Of a stretch of 64,000 bases of DNA, positions 15,705 through 24,556 are shown piece by piece. A program made the translations under genes and the position numbers. The DNA lies in assembly GCA_023401595.1 (NCBI GenBank), contig JAEXDQ010000020.1, positions 79,134 through 143,133 of the forward strand, written 5' to 3'. The stretch comes from Spirochaetota bacterium. GTDB taxonomy: Bacteria > Spirochaetota > Spirochaetia > Sphaerochaetales > Sphaerochaetaceae. The stretch's first letter is position 1; each line of letters opens with the position of its first letter. Below the pieces are notes generated by a model, which saw only the letters and a list, made by a program, of their open reading frames with translations, was not told where the DNA came from and did no database searches.

Positions 15705-16904
15705 ATGGAAGACCTACAATATAGATACGCCCGTCTGATTCTGGAGACGATGGTACGGGTACAGGAAGGGGACGCCTTGTCCATCAACACCGAGGAGGTT
15801 TCACTCCCCTTCGCGAAACTGCTCGCCGCATTAGCCAGCGAGATGACTATGCAGCCGGTGAACATCGTCGTCATGAAGCACGGCCAGCCGCTGGGCGTCA
15901 TACCTGTCGAGCCGGTGGAACACGACATCCTCAAGCCGCAACCGACGGGAGCGGCCATGATCCGCATAGTCGATACGGAGAACAGAACATGGGAAGAACC
16001 GGAAGATCTTGCGGCGGCCTGCGCGGACCTGGTGCAGCTCCAGCAGTATGAACACTTGGCCGAACCGCTTATCTTCGACAGACGGATCGCCGTGCCCTGG
16101 GCCGTAGTCCACGTTCCTGGACCGAACTGGACGAAGCATCTTCTTGGTGAGGACAATCACGAAGAGACGCTGTGGAACCTGTTGCAGGATATCTGGAAGC
16201 TCGATGAAGAACAAACGGACAAAGCCTGGGACAACCAGATCCAGCTCCTCCATTACCGGAAGAAGCTTCTCGACTCGTTGAAGATAAAGCGGCTCAGATT
16301 CCAGACACAAGGAACGGACCTCACGGTAGGCATCGCCGACGGCGCCCATTGGGAGGGCGGTCTGCAAATCCTCCCCAGCGGCCGGACGTTCATCCCCAGC
16401 CTTCCCCTTGAGGAATTGTACATAGCAGCCGACAGGACCTCCGCCGACGGTACCGTATCCGCGAAACGGACAATGAACCTGTTCGGGGAATTGGTCGTTG
16501 GCACGACCTTCACCATCCGCAACGGAGAAATCATCGCTTGGGATGCCGAACACGGCAAGCATCTTCTTGATGCGTTCTTCAAAATCGATCCAGGGGCGCG
16601 CCGTATCGGCGAACTCGCCTTGTCCGACGAGAACACAGCGGTTTCACGGGTCGCGGAGCAATATGGCGTCTCCCTTCTGGACAGGCATAGGACGACCAGA
16701 ATCAGGTTCGGAGCGGCGAACCCCGCATGCCTGGACCCGGGCTTGGAAATCGACGACGAAGAATCGCTTCAGAACTTGACGACCTTCAACATCTCCAATG
16801 TCGTCTGTGACTGCCCTATCGGCGACGGGGGGCTTGTCGTAACTGCGATTACAGCTGGAAACGATGAAATACCGCTTATGGAACACGGCGTATTCATCGA
16901 CTGA
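15705..16904 (+). CDS. M29 aminopeptidase-like protein, metal ligands partly lost
   Basis: 399 residues, homologous along its whole length to the next gene (shared E-rich PLEELYI, GELALSDE and similar N-terminal architecture). M29 peptidases use a cluster of E, E, H, Y, H, D to bind two metals. Aligned to the neighbour, the two glutamates (236/237 and 303) and the aspartate (369) remain, but the first His is R333, the Tyr is N339 and the second His is V367. It is therefore probably inactive as a peptidase, or binds something else. ATG at 15705 is set by GGAGG 5 nt upstream. Starts a two-gene unit with 16987. Confidence 0.7.
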   Translation: MEDLQYRYARLILETMVRVQEGDALSINTEEVSLPFAKLLAALASEMTMQPVNIVVMKHGQPLGVIPVEPVEHDILKPQPTGAAMIRIVDTENRTWEEPEDLAAACADLVQLQQYEHLAEPLIFDRRIAVPWAVVHVPGPNWTKHLLGEDNHEETLWNLLQDIWKLDEEQTDKAWDNQIQLLHYRKKLLDSLKIKRLRFQTQGTDLTVGIADGAHWEGGLQILPSGRTFIPSLPLEELYIAADRTSADGTVSAKRTMNLFGELVVGTTFTIRNGEIIAWDAEHGKHLLDAFFKIDPGARRIGELALSDENTAVSRVAEQYGVSLLDRHRTTRIRFGAANPACLDPGLEIDDEESLQNLTTFNISNVVCDCPIGDGGLVVTAITAGNDEIPLMEHGVFID

Positions 16905-16986
16905 GGACAACGGTGGCGACCATACGGATACCGGAACCGTAGTTCAGGTATCATCGTCCAAGACATGACAAACGGGAGGAATACAA

Positions 16987-18210
16987 ATGAACCAGAAATA
17001 TATCGACGGATACACGAGACTTGTACTGACGAAGGGCGTGAACCTGCGAAAAGGTCAGAGCGTCATGATCAAGACAGGGCCGGGCACCTATCAATTCGCC
17101 CGGGAGCTTGCGAAGACCGCGTACCGGCTAGGCGCGCTCCATGCCGAAATAGCATTGGACGACCTCGACATCCTGGCCGCAAGGCTCGCTTCACAAGATA
17201 TATCGCAAGTCCGACGGTCTCCCGCATATTCGAAAATGATCGATTATGAAATGGCCGGCGAAGACTGGGCCTTCATCAGAATCGACAGTACGGAGGAACG
17301 GCTCGACCACGCCCCCTTCGACGCTGACAATTACGCAGCGTACCAGCAGGCCGCCAGCGTCGAGCATGAAACCATCCAGAACAAACGGATGAGGCATCAG
17401 CTCTCATGGTGCGTCATCTGCGCACCCGGCCCCCGTTGGGCGAAACAGGTGCTGGGCCCTGATGCGACGGAAGAGGATATGTGGGAGGAAATGGCTCCGA
17501 TCCTGCTCCTTGATACGCCGGATCCCTGCGCCGCCTGGGAGGAACATGACGCAATCGTGAAGCCCCGTGTCGCGAAATTGAACAAGCTGGGAATACGCAG
17601 ACTTCATTTCACGAGCCCCGTTACGGACCTGGAGGTTGGTTTTCGTCCTGAACATGTCTGGAAAGGAGGCTCCAAGCTCCTTCCCGACGGACGGCGGAGC
17701 ATATGCAATCTACCGACTGAGGAGATCTTCACGGTACCCGACATGTACGATGTCGAAGGCTATGTCACGACGACCAGACCGGTCCCGGTCATGAGCACTT
17801 TGACGGAATCGGTTCAGTTCACGTTCCGAAAGGGTCAGGTGATCGACTGTACGGCGAAACGGGGAATAGAAGTCCTGGAGAAACTGTTGCGAACCGACGA
17901 GGGCTCCGCACGGTTGGGCGAATGCGCGTTGGTTGATGAAACCAGTCCTATCGCAAGGAGCGGGAAGATATTCAATTCCATCCTGTTCGATGAGAACGCA
18001 TCCTGCCATCTGGCGCTGGGGATGGGTTATCCGGACAGCCTGGCAAACGGCGACTCCCTGGTTTCCGATGAACAGCTGCATCAGTACGGCTGCAACACCA
18101 GCCTCAACCATACCGATTTCATGGTGGGCTCCGACGAAACGGATATCGTCGCCGTCTGCGCGGACGGTAGGGAGATCCGGATCATGAAGGGCGGCCGCTT
18201 CTGCTTCTAG
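16987..18210 (+). CDS. M29 family aminopeptidase
   Basis: 407-residue metallo-aminopeptidase of the thermophilic aminopeptidase (AmpS/PepS) family. All six expected metal ligands are visible: Glu in NLPTEE (245/246), Glu312 in GECALVDE, His341 and Tyr348 in CHLALGMGY, and His375 and Asp377 in NHTDFMVG. GGAGG lies before the ATG. It follows its degenerate paralogue by 82 nt, and both would be cytoplasmic (no signal peptide). M29 enzymes form dimers, so the pair could form a hetero-oligomer; that is inference. Confidence 0.88.
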   Translation: MNQKYIDGYTRLVLTKGVNLRKGQSVMIKTGPGTYQFARELAKTAYRLGALHAEIALDDLDILAARLASQDISQVRRSPAYSKMIDYEMAGEDWAFIRIDSTEERLDHAPFDADNYAAYQQAASVEHETIQNKRMRHQLSWCVICAPGPRWAKQVLGPDATEEDMWEEMAPILLLDTPDPCAAWEEHDAIVKPRVAKLNKLGIRRLHFTSPVTDLEVGFRPEHVWKGGSKLLPDGRRSICNLPTEEIFTVPDMYDVEGYVTTTRPVPVMSTLTESVQFTFRKGQVIDCTAKRGIEVLEKLLRTDEGSARLGECALVDETSPIARSGKIFNSILFDENASCHLALGMGYPDSLANGDSLVSDEQLHQYGCNTSLNHTDFMVGSDETDIVAVCADGREIRIMKGGRFCF

Positions 18211-18242
18211 GCTTCCTTCGGCGCTTCAAACGCCCCGGCTTC

Positions 18243-19073
18243 CTACAGATAGATCATCAACAATCCGACAAGCATCCCGAAGGTAATGGAAAAAGTCGGG
18301 AGCTTGCTCCGGTACATCAGTATCGCCTGGGGCAGTATCTCTCCGAAAACGACGTACAGCATCGCGCCGCTGGCGAAGCTCAGGCTGAGGGAAAGTCCGA
18401 GAGGGCCGATGTCGCCCAACCAATACCCGAACAATGCGCCGAGGATCGTTGGCGCGCCGCTGAGCGCGGTGATCAGAATAGCGTAGCGGCGTTTCATCCC
18501 CCCGCTTATCAGGGGGACGACGACAGCCATGCCTTCCGGTATGTTGTGCAGCCCGATCAGCACCGCGAGGACCAGCGACGTGCCGGAAAGCACACGGCTC
18601 GTCCGTACGAAGGAGGCGCCGATGGTCATCCCTTCAGGAACATTGTGCAACGCTATCGCACAGGCCATGACGATTCCCGCGACGAACAGGGAGGCCTTGG
18701 AATCGTTGCGCCGGCGCCGTTCGTTCAACGAGTTCGCATGGGTCAGTTCATCCAGCGCGTCGGCGGTTTTGGGATGTGTTTGGTCAATATGCGGTATGTG
18801 GGCGTTCGCCTTCCTATCTATCAGATAGTTGAGCAGGAAAACGACAGCGATTCCGACACTGACGCCGAATACGACTGAAAGTATCCCGGAACCAGTACGG
18901 ATAGCTTCTTCAATCAGATCAAAGCAGACGATGCTGATCATTACTCCGCCGGCGAAACTCAGCAACAGGCTGACGGTACGGTTGGAATCCTTCCGGAACA
19001 ACGCGCCGATAACACCACCGAGACCGGTACCCACTACACCGGCCAAAGTTGTAGACAGAATCAGATCCCCCAT
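18243..19073 (-). CDS. ZIP family metal transporter
   Basis: Inner-membrane divalent metal transporter, 276 residues, about eight membrane segments. The two metal-binding helices carry HNVPEGMTIG and HNIPEGMAVVVP, the ZIP hallmark. A histidine-containing cytoplasmic loop (HIPHIDQTHPK, about 100 residues in) separates segments 3 and 4, as in many ZIPs. Similar to the ZupT/GufA branch; zinc is the likely substrate but iron or manganese is possible. ATG at 19073 has GGAG 11 nt upstream; a GTG at 19085 is the alternative. Convergent with the M29 pair and downstream of its own promoter. Confidence 0.9.
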   Translation of the reverse strand: MGDLILSTTLAGVVGTGLGGVIGALFRKDSNRTVSLLLSFAGGVMISIVCFDLIEEAIRTGSGILSVVFGVSVGIAVVFLLNYLIDRKANAHIPHIDQTHPKTADALDELTHANSLNERRRRNDSKASLFVAGIVMACAIALHNVPEGMTIGASFVRTSRVLSGTSLVLAVLIGLHNIPEGMAVVVPLISGGMKRRYAILITALSGAPTILGALFGYWLGDIGPLGLSLSLSFASGAMLYVVFGEILPQAILMYRSKLPTFSITFGMLVGLLMIYL

Positions 19074-19120
19074 GACACGACACACTCCAATAGCGCAATC
19101 CCAAATTGTCGCCGAAAGGC

Positions 19121-19149
19121 ATTATATAGAGGATATCCCCGAATGTATA
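19121..19149 (-). promoter_or_regulatory. Promoter for the ZIP transporter gene
   Basis: TATACA (19144-19149), 17-bp spacer, perfect TATAAT (19121-19126) on the minus strand, in the gap after coaX. Confidence 0.5.
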
Positions 19150-19186
19150 TTATTGTCGCGAAGAATTCACGGAATTAATCCGCCGG

Positions 19187-19948
19187 TCAATTCAACTCCG
19201 CCAACAGCCTCAGCCCGTCCAACGTATGCATCGGAGCTACCTGTTCAATACGGGGGATCAACGGCGCGATGGTCGCGGAAAGTCCCCCGGTCGCGATTAT
19301 CTGCAATTTTTCACCGATCTCCTGCTCAGTCTTCTCGATGATCGAATTGACCATCCCCGCGTAACCGTGCATGATGCCCGCGCGAATCGATTGCACGGAA
19401 TCACGGCCGAGAACCGTCTCGGGCAACTTCAATTCGACCTGCGGCAACTGAGCCGTATTGCCGAAGAGGGCATTGACGGCGGTAATGAGGCCGGGAGCGA
19501 TCGCTACGCCGAGGACATCTCCGTCGCGGTCCACGCTGCTGAACGTCAGGGCCGTACCGAAATCGACCACCATGCACGCCCGGTCCGGGTACTGATGATG
19601 GGCCTGCGCAAGGTTGCACAGCAGGTCGGAGCCAAGTTCGGGAGGTATGCTCGCCCGTGAAAGACCGGTCCTGATATCATGGGAGACCATCAACGGCTCC
19701 ACATCGAACAATCTGTTCGTATTCTTCTGCAACGACCTAGACAGGTTCGGGACGACGGAACTAATCACCGCCTTGTCTATGTCCACCGCATGGAGGCCCG
19801 CATGGGTGAACAGACTTTCAAGTACGACGAAATATTCATCGCTCGTCTTCTTCTGATCGCTGTAGATACGCCAATGCTCGACCCATTTCCCGCCATCGTG
19901 AATGGCCAGGACAATATTGGTGTTGCCGATGTCAACGACGAACAACAT
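19187..19948 (-). CDS. coaX: Type III pantothenate kinase
   Basis: Phosphorylates pantothenate, the first step of CoA synthesis, and is insensitive to CoA feedback. 253 residues of the ASKHA fold: DIGNTNIVLAI (phosphate 1 motif), SVVPNLS, DFGTALTFSSVD and the end IATGGLSATIAPLI. Length is usual. GGAGG 6 nt before the ATG. It follows the ABC-F gene by 30 nt and is probably co-transcribed with it. Confidence 0.95.
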   Translation of the reverse strand: MLFVVDIGNTNIVLAIHDGGKWVEHWRIYSDQKKTSDEYFVVLESLFTHAGLHAVDIDKAVISSVVPNLSRSLQKNTNRLFDVEPLMVSHDIRTGLSRASIPPELGSDLLCNLAQAHHQYPDRACMVVDFGTALTFSSVDRDGDVLGVAIAPGLITAVNALFGNTAQLPQVELKLPETVLGRDSVQSIRAGIMHGYAGMVNSIIEKTEQEIGEKLQIIATGGLSATIAPLIPRIEQVAPMHTLDGLRLLAELN

Positions 19949-19978
19949 AGTCTGCCTCCTCCCCTTCGCTTAGCGAGC

Positions 19979-21616
19979 CTACAGCGCAAGGGCCTGGTGT
20001 CTGCCGGCGTACATCTCGTCACGCAACGCTCGGACCCCGGCGTCAGAGAGATATTCGTCGAACTTCATCATCCTGTCGATGATGCCGTTCGGCGTGAATT
20101 CGATGATCCTGTTGGCTATCGTATCGACGAACTGGTGGTCATGGCTGTTGAACAGCAGAACACCGTTGAAATCAATCAGACCGTTGTTCAACGCGGAGAT
20201 GGACTCCAAATCCAAGTGGCTGGTCGGCTCATCGAAAATCAAGACGTTGGTTTGTTCAAGCATCATTTTCGCCAGCACGCACCTGACCTTCTCGCCTCCG
20301 GAAAGGACTTTGCAGCTCTTCAAGGCTTCATCTCCGGAGAACAGCATCCGGCCAAGGAAGGAACGCACGTAGGTATCGTCCTTCTCCTCCGAGTACTGCC
20401 TCAGCCAGTCGGTAATGCTCAGGTCCTCCTCGAACATGAAGGAATTGTCCTTCGGAAAATAGGAAAGACTCGTGGTCACACCCCAGGTATAGGTACCGGA
20501 ATCGGGTTCTATCAGACCGGCGAGAATCTGGAACAGGACGGTCTTGGCATAATGGTTCGGACCGACGAAGGCTATCTTGTCCCCGTTGTTGACCATGAGT
20601 GAGAAACCGTCAAGTACTTTCTCTCCATCGATTGTCTTGGTGAGATCCTTGATCTCAAGGATGTTTCTTCCCGGTTCCCTGGAGGGTTTGAAGGCCACGT
20701 ACGGGAAACGGCGCGACGACGGTTTGATATCGTCGATGGTCAGCTTGTCGATCAACTTCTTCCGGCTGGTCGCCTGACGCGCCTTCGCGACGTTGCTCGA
20801 GAACCGCTGGATGAATTCCTTCAGCTCGGCGATCTTCTCCTCGCGGCGTTTCTTTTCATCCTTCATCTGCTTCGACGCGAGCTGGCTTGAAAGATACCAG
20901 AAATCATAGTTGCCGACGTACATCTGAATCCTGCCGAAGTCTATGTCCGCTATGTGGGTACAGACCGTATTGAGGAAATGCCGGTCGTGGGAGACGACGA
21001 TGACGGTGTTGTTGAAGTTCTCGAGGAAATCCTCCAGCCAATGGATCGATTCCAGATCAAGGTGGTTGGTCGGTTCGTCGAGCAACAGGATATCAGGATT
21101 GCCGAACAACGCCTGGGCCAGCAGCACGCGAACCTTGATGTTGTCCTCGATGTCGCTCATCAGCTTCGTGTGCAACGAAACGGGAATACCCAGTCCATCG
21201 AGCATCTGCCCGGCCTCGGCTTCGGCTTCCCATCCGCCGAGTTCCGCGAATTCACCTTCCAGATCGGCGGCGCGAATGCCGTCTTCCTCGGTGAAATCCT
21301 CCTTGGCGTAGATGGCGTCGCGCTCCTGCATGACCTTGTACAAACGCTCATATCCCATGATGACGGTCTCCATGACCGTATAGGTATTGAAAGCGAAGTG
21401 ATCCTGCCGGAGTACAGCCATGCGTTCTCCCGGCGTAATGATGACTTCGCCGGTATCTGGTTCAATTTCGCCGGAAAGGATCTTCAGGAACGTAGACTTC
21501 CCCGCACCGTTCGCCCCGATTACGCCGTAGCAGTTTCCCGGAGTGAATTTGATGTTGACTTCCTTGAAAAGGACTTGGGTTCCGTATGCCAATGAAATAT
21601 TCGATGCAGTGATCAT
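19979..21616 (-). CDS. ABC-F family ATPase, YbiT-like
   Basis: Soluble protein of 545 residues with two ABC domains and no membrane part; ABC-F proteins act on the ribosome. First domain: Walker A GANGAGKST (34-42) and Walker B DILLLDEPTNHLD, with a degenerate signature (MSDIEDNIKVRVLLAQAL). A charged linker follows (KDEKKRREEKIAELKEF). In the second domain the P-loop is GPNHYAKT, with alanine in place of the last glycine, while the signature LSGGEKVR and LIFDEPTSHLD are normal. These features fit the YbiT subgroup. ATG at 21616 has AAGGAG upstream. Starts the unit with coaX. Confidence 0.88.
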   Translation of the reverse strand: MITASNISLAYGTQVLFKEVNIKFTPGNCYGVIGANGAGKSTFLKILSGEIEPDTGEVIITPGERMAVLRQDHFAFNTYTVMETVIMGYERLYKVMQERDAIYAKEDFTEEDGIRAADLEGEFAELGGWEAEAEAGQMLDGLGIPVSLHTKLMSDIEDNIKVRVLLAQALFGNPDILLLDEPTNHLDLESIHWLEDFLENFNNTVIVVSHDRHFLNTVCTHIADIDFGRIQMYVGNYDFWYLSSQLASKQMKDEKKRREEKIAELKEFIQRFSSNVAKARQATSRKKLIDKLTIDDIKPSSRRFPYVAFKPSREPGRNILEIKDLTKTIDGEKVLDGFSLMVNNGDKIAFVGPNHYAKTVLFQILAGLIEPDSGTYTWGVTTSLSYFPKDNSFMFEEDLSITDWLRQYSEEKDDTYVRSFLGRMLFSGDEALKSCKVLSGGEKVRCVLAKMMLEQTNVLIFDEPTSHLDLESISALNNGLIDFNGVLLFNSHDHQFVDTIANRIIEFTPNGIIDRMMKFDEYLSDAGVRALRDEMYAGRHQALAL

Positions 21617-21662
21617 GTATCCATGCTCCTTGACGATGATTGACGCCGCGTTACAGTATCGC

Positions 21663-21690
21663 AAAAAAAAGGCAGCCTAGCAAGGCTGCC
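21663..21690 (-). terminator. Terminator after tRNA-Gln/tRNA-Glu
   Basis: Seven-base-pair stem GGCAGCC/GGCTGCC (21671-21677 with 21684-21690), followed on the minus strand by eight T. Confidence 0.75.
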
Positions 21691-21697
21691 TCCGGTT

Positions 21698-21769
21698 TAG
21701 TCCCTAGCGGAATCGAACCGCTATTTAGAGACTGAGAATCTCCCGTCCTAACCGTTAGACGAAGGGACC
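21698..21769 (-). tRNA. tRNA-Glu (anticodon CTC)
   Basis: Acceptor GGTCCCT pairs with AGGGACT (first pair G-U). Anticodon stem GGAGA/TCTCT closes loop TTCTCAG, anticodon CTC. T-arm AGCGG-TTCGATT-CCGCT. Ten nt downstream of tRNA-Gln in the same transcript. Confidence 0.94.
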
Positions 21770-21779
21770 GAATCGTTGA

Positions 21780-21850
21780 CTGGGATGGAGGGATTCGAAC
21801 CCCCAAAGGCAGAACCAGAATCTGCAGTGTTACCATTACACTACATCCCA
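21780..21850 (-). tRNA. tRNA-Gln (anticodon CTG)
   Basis: Acceptor TGGGATG pairs with CATCCCA, discriminator G. Anticodon stem GCAGA/TCTGC closes loop TTCTGGT, anticodon CTG. Promoter immediately upstream; no encoded CCA. Confidence 0.95.
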
Positions 21851-21868
21851 ATTGCAAAATCCTGTCGA

Positions 21869-21897
21869 AGGATACAGAAACAGGTTGTTTTTGTCAA
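21869..21897 (-). promoter_or_regulatory. Promoter for tRNA-Gln/tRNA-Glu
   Basis: TTGACA (21892-21897), 17-bp spacer, TATCCT (21869-21874) on the minus strand. Transcription would start about 12 nt before tRNA-Gln. Confidence 0.65.
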
Positions 21898-21899
21898 GG

Positions 21900-21935
21900 G
21901 GAACGACCGAAAAACTTGGACTCCCCGGTCGTTCC
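21900..21935 (-). terminator. Possible terminator after the EAL-domain gene
   Basis: Perfect 9-bp stem (21900-21908 with 21927-21935), 18-nt loop, no T-run. It may only slow polymerase. Confidence 0.3.
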
Positions 21936-21979
21936 TGTTGGCGTTCGTGCAGAAGCGTCTGCCACACAAGCAATTACGA

Positions 21980-23971
21980 TCAGCGCTTGTCAACCGCCGA
22001 CCACACGTCGCCGTTCTTCTGCGACGCAGCCAACGAATCCATGAAGGAAGACTCCATCATGGGGCGAGAATAATAGAAGCCCTGCACGTTTTGTACCTTG
22101 AGGTTCTTCAGGTACGCTATCTGCTCCGCCGTCTCCACCCCTTCCACGACGACACGGGTCCCCAGATGGGAGAAGCCCTGCACAAGATACCCAAGCATTT
22201 CATGCATTCGTTGTTGCCGTTGGGAATCGGAAAGAATCGACTGGTCGAACTTGATACATTCGAACGGCAAGGACATCATTCGGGAAAAGCTTGCGTATCC
22301 AGTACCGAAGTCATCGAGGTAAAAGCCGATCCCCATTGAAATCAACTGCGTCATGACGGTTTCAACCCGGTAGAAATTCGCGATGAAGGTACTCTCCGTC
22401 ACTTCAATCTTTATCTTCGCCGGATCCACATTCCAACGAGCGAGCAACGTCCCGATGTGTTCCACCATCGAATCGCTATAGAATTGCCGTGTCGAGAAAT
22501 TTACCGAGACAGGTGGAACCGATATCCCCTGTTCATCGCATTGATGCAGAAACTTGCAGACATTTTCAAAGACTTTCAACCCGATCTGGAGGATCAAGCC
22601 GGAAGCTTCCGCATAGGGGATGAACTCACTGGGAGATATCGCCCGCCCGGTCTTCGGGTCGTTCAAGCGCAACAGGCACTCCGCGGCCCGTATCTGCTTT
22701 CCGTCTATGTCCATGATCGGTTGGTAGACGTAGGAAAAACCGTTTTCTACGATAGCCCTGCGCAGCAAGGTGACGACCTCTTCCCTCCGAAGCATTTTGC
22801 TGCGCATCCTTGTATCGCAAACCCGCGTTTCAACCTGGGCCGGAATCTGGCTCTCATCGGAAATCTCAGGCGGCAACGCCATGGCGTATTCCAGGAAGGA
22901 GAGTATTTCGTCCGGGTCGCTGGCGACCTGCGGACACATCAGGGTAACGATGTCCGCTTCTAGATTGATCTCCACATTGTCGACGACCCATGGCGTACAT
23001 AGCCGCTCGGTCAAGTTTCGCAGGACATCCGACACAGTACCGTATTTGGACGGCTGGCAGATCAGCGCGAACTTATCGCCGCCGATTCTGAACACGTCGC
23101 CGGAACAAGGGAGGGCTTTCAAGGTATCGGCAATGTTTTTCAGCAGATGGTCGCCGGAGAACGTCCCTAGTTCTTCATTTATCTTCTTGAACTGCCGGAT
23201 ATTGACGGCTATGATGGTCAACGCCTGCTTGTGCCGCATATAATAATCGAGCGAATTCAGGAACACCAGCCGGTTCCCGCACAGCGTCAAGGAATCGGTG
23301 GTCAATTTCGATGATTGGAAGTTGAGATAGCAGACAAGGCAACACAGCATGGCCGCGGTGCCGCTGAGTTGGACATTGGGCAGCGCGATCTGGATGCTCA
23401 GCAAGACGAGGACCAGGATCGGGAACCACCGCAGCACCCTGAGCAGTTGGGGGCTGATGAACTTCTGCAGGATCAGACAAAGCGATATTCCGCACAGGAT
23501 ATAAAAAAGCGTCAACCCCATGGTAAGGAAGTTCAACGGGCCTCGGATATAATTGAACTGCTCATCATAGTAATACAGGAGATGGGTGAACGGCGTGGTC
23601 AACGTAATGACGAGATTGATGATGAGCGTAATCACGAAAACAGCGAACACCCAGGTAAAGGTACGCTTGTCATGGAATTCATCGCGTACCTGCAGAAGTA
23701 TGTAGCTTACGATGGCGGCGGACATGACGGGCGTCATGGAAAAGAACATCAGCTGCACCATGTCGTTCAACCAACGCGGTATGGCAGGCGCAAAGACTAT
23801 GAACGCCGTTCCCACGATATTTATAGCGATGCTTGCGGCGCTGATCCACAAGGTCGTATAAAAGGCGCGGGTATGCTGAATGGCGACGGAATAACTGCCG
23901 CGCATATAGAACAACAGAACGAGCAGAACGAAAAGCGCGACAAGCTCAGGGGCAAAAAACCACTCTCCCAC
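21980..23971 (-). CDS. Membrane GGDEF-EAL protein (probable c-di-GMP phosphodiesterase)
   Basis: 663 residues. Seven hydrophobic segments fill the first 225 residues and probably sense a signal in the membrane. A GGDEF-like domain follows, with GGDKF in place of GGDEF, so cyclase activity is doubtful. The C-terminal EAL domain reads AECLLRL at the EAL position (first Glu kept), then VNFSTRQF, EVTEST, DDFGTGYASFS, IKFDQSIL, VEGVE and VQGFYYSRP, the residues needed for metal binding and hydrolysis. It should degrade cyclic di-GMP. GTG start at 23971 with AGGAGG upstream. Downstream of apt by 28 nt. Confidence 0.85.
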   Translation of the reverse strand: MGEWFFAPELVALFVLLVLLFYMRGSYSVAIQHTRAFYTTLWISAASIAINIVGTAFIVFAPAIPRWLNDMVQLMFFSMTPVMSAAIVSYILLQVRDEFHDKRTFTWVFAVFVITLIINLVITLTTPFTHLLYYYDEQFNYIRGPLNFLTMGLTLFYILCGISLCLILQKFISPQLLRVLRWFPILVLVLLSIQIALPNVQLSGTAAMLCCLVCYLNFQSSKLTTDSLTLCGNRLVFLNSLDYYMRHKQALTIIAVNIRQFKKINEELGTFSGDHLLKNIADTLKALPCSGDVFRIGGDKFALICQPSKYGTVSDVLRNLTERLCTPWVVDNVEINLEADIVTLMCPQVASDPDEILSFLEYAMALPPEISDESQIPAQVETRVCDTRMRSKMLRREEVVTLLRRAIVENGFSYVYQPIMDIDGKQIRAAECLLRLNDPKTGRAISPSEFIPYAEASGLILQIGLKVFENVCKFLHQCDEQGISVPPVSVNFSTRQFYSDSMVEHIGTLLARWNVDPAKIKIEVTESTFIANFYRVETVMTQLISMGIGFYLDDFGTGYASFSRMMSLPFECIKFDQSILSDSQRQQRMHEMLGYLVQGFSHLGTRVVVEGVETAEQIAYLKNLKVQNVQGFYYSRPMMESSFMDSLAASQKNGDVWSAVDKR

Positions 23972-23999
23972 CGCGAACCTCCTAGGTTGTCAGTAGCCT

Positions 24000-24530
24000 C
24001 TATTCTCCGGCATAGGTCTGTAGGACATTGATTTCATATGGAGCCAGAACTTTCTCGTAGTTCAGGAACGGAAGGCCGATGACGCCGAACACCCCCGCGA
24101 CGGTAACGCCGCACTCCTCCAGCAAATCAGCGGCCGCACGCAGGGTACCGCCGGTGGCGATCAGATCATCGACCAGCAATATCCGGTCCCCGACCTTGAC
24201 GTCGATCTCCTGGACGGCGATCGTATCGGTACCGTATTCAAGCGCATAGCTCTTCTCCTTGGTCTTGCCAGGATGCTTGCCTTTCTTCCTGACCAGAACG
24301 AGGGGGATTCCCATTTTGTACGCGAAAGGAGCCGCGAAGATAAACCCGCGGGCTTCGATGCATGCGACGGAGGTAAGCTCCTTGTCCTTGTAGCACTCGA
24401 CCATCTTGTCGATACACCAGGCGTAGGCTTCCGGTACCGCCGTGATACCGGTGATATCGTAGAACAGGATACCTTCATGAGGGAACCCCGGAATTTTCCT
24501 GATTACTTTGTCCAAATCATAAGGCTGCAT
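24000..24530 (-). CDS. apt: Adenine phosphoribosyltransferase
   Basis: Purine salvage enzyme converting adenine and PRPP to AMP. 176 residues. Contains IPGFPHEGILFYDIT near the start, ARGFIFAAPFAYKMGIPLVLVRKKGKHPG, and the PRPP-binding motif ILLVDDLIATGGT. Length and order of motifs are standard. A GGAGG-rich stretch precedes the ATG. It lies between tsaD (26 nt upstream) and the EAL-domain gene, all on the minus strand. Confidence 0.96.
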   Translation of the reverse strand: MQPYDLDKVIRKIPGFPHEGILFYDITGITAVPEAYAWCIDKMVECYKDKELTSVACIEARGFIFAAPFAYKMGIPLVLVRKKGKHPGKTKEKSYALEYGTDTIAVQEIDVKVGDRILLVDDLIATGGTLRAAADLLEECGVTVAGVFGVIGLPFLNYEKVLAPYEINVLQTYAGE

Positions 24531-24556
24531 CTTTCTCTCCTCCCAAAGCCATGTTT

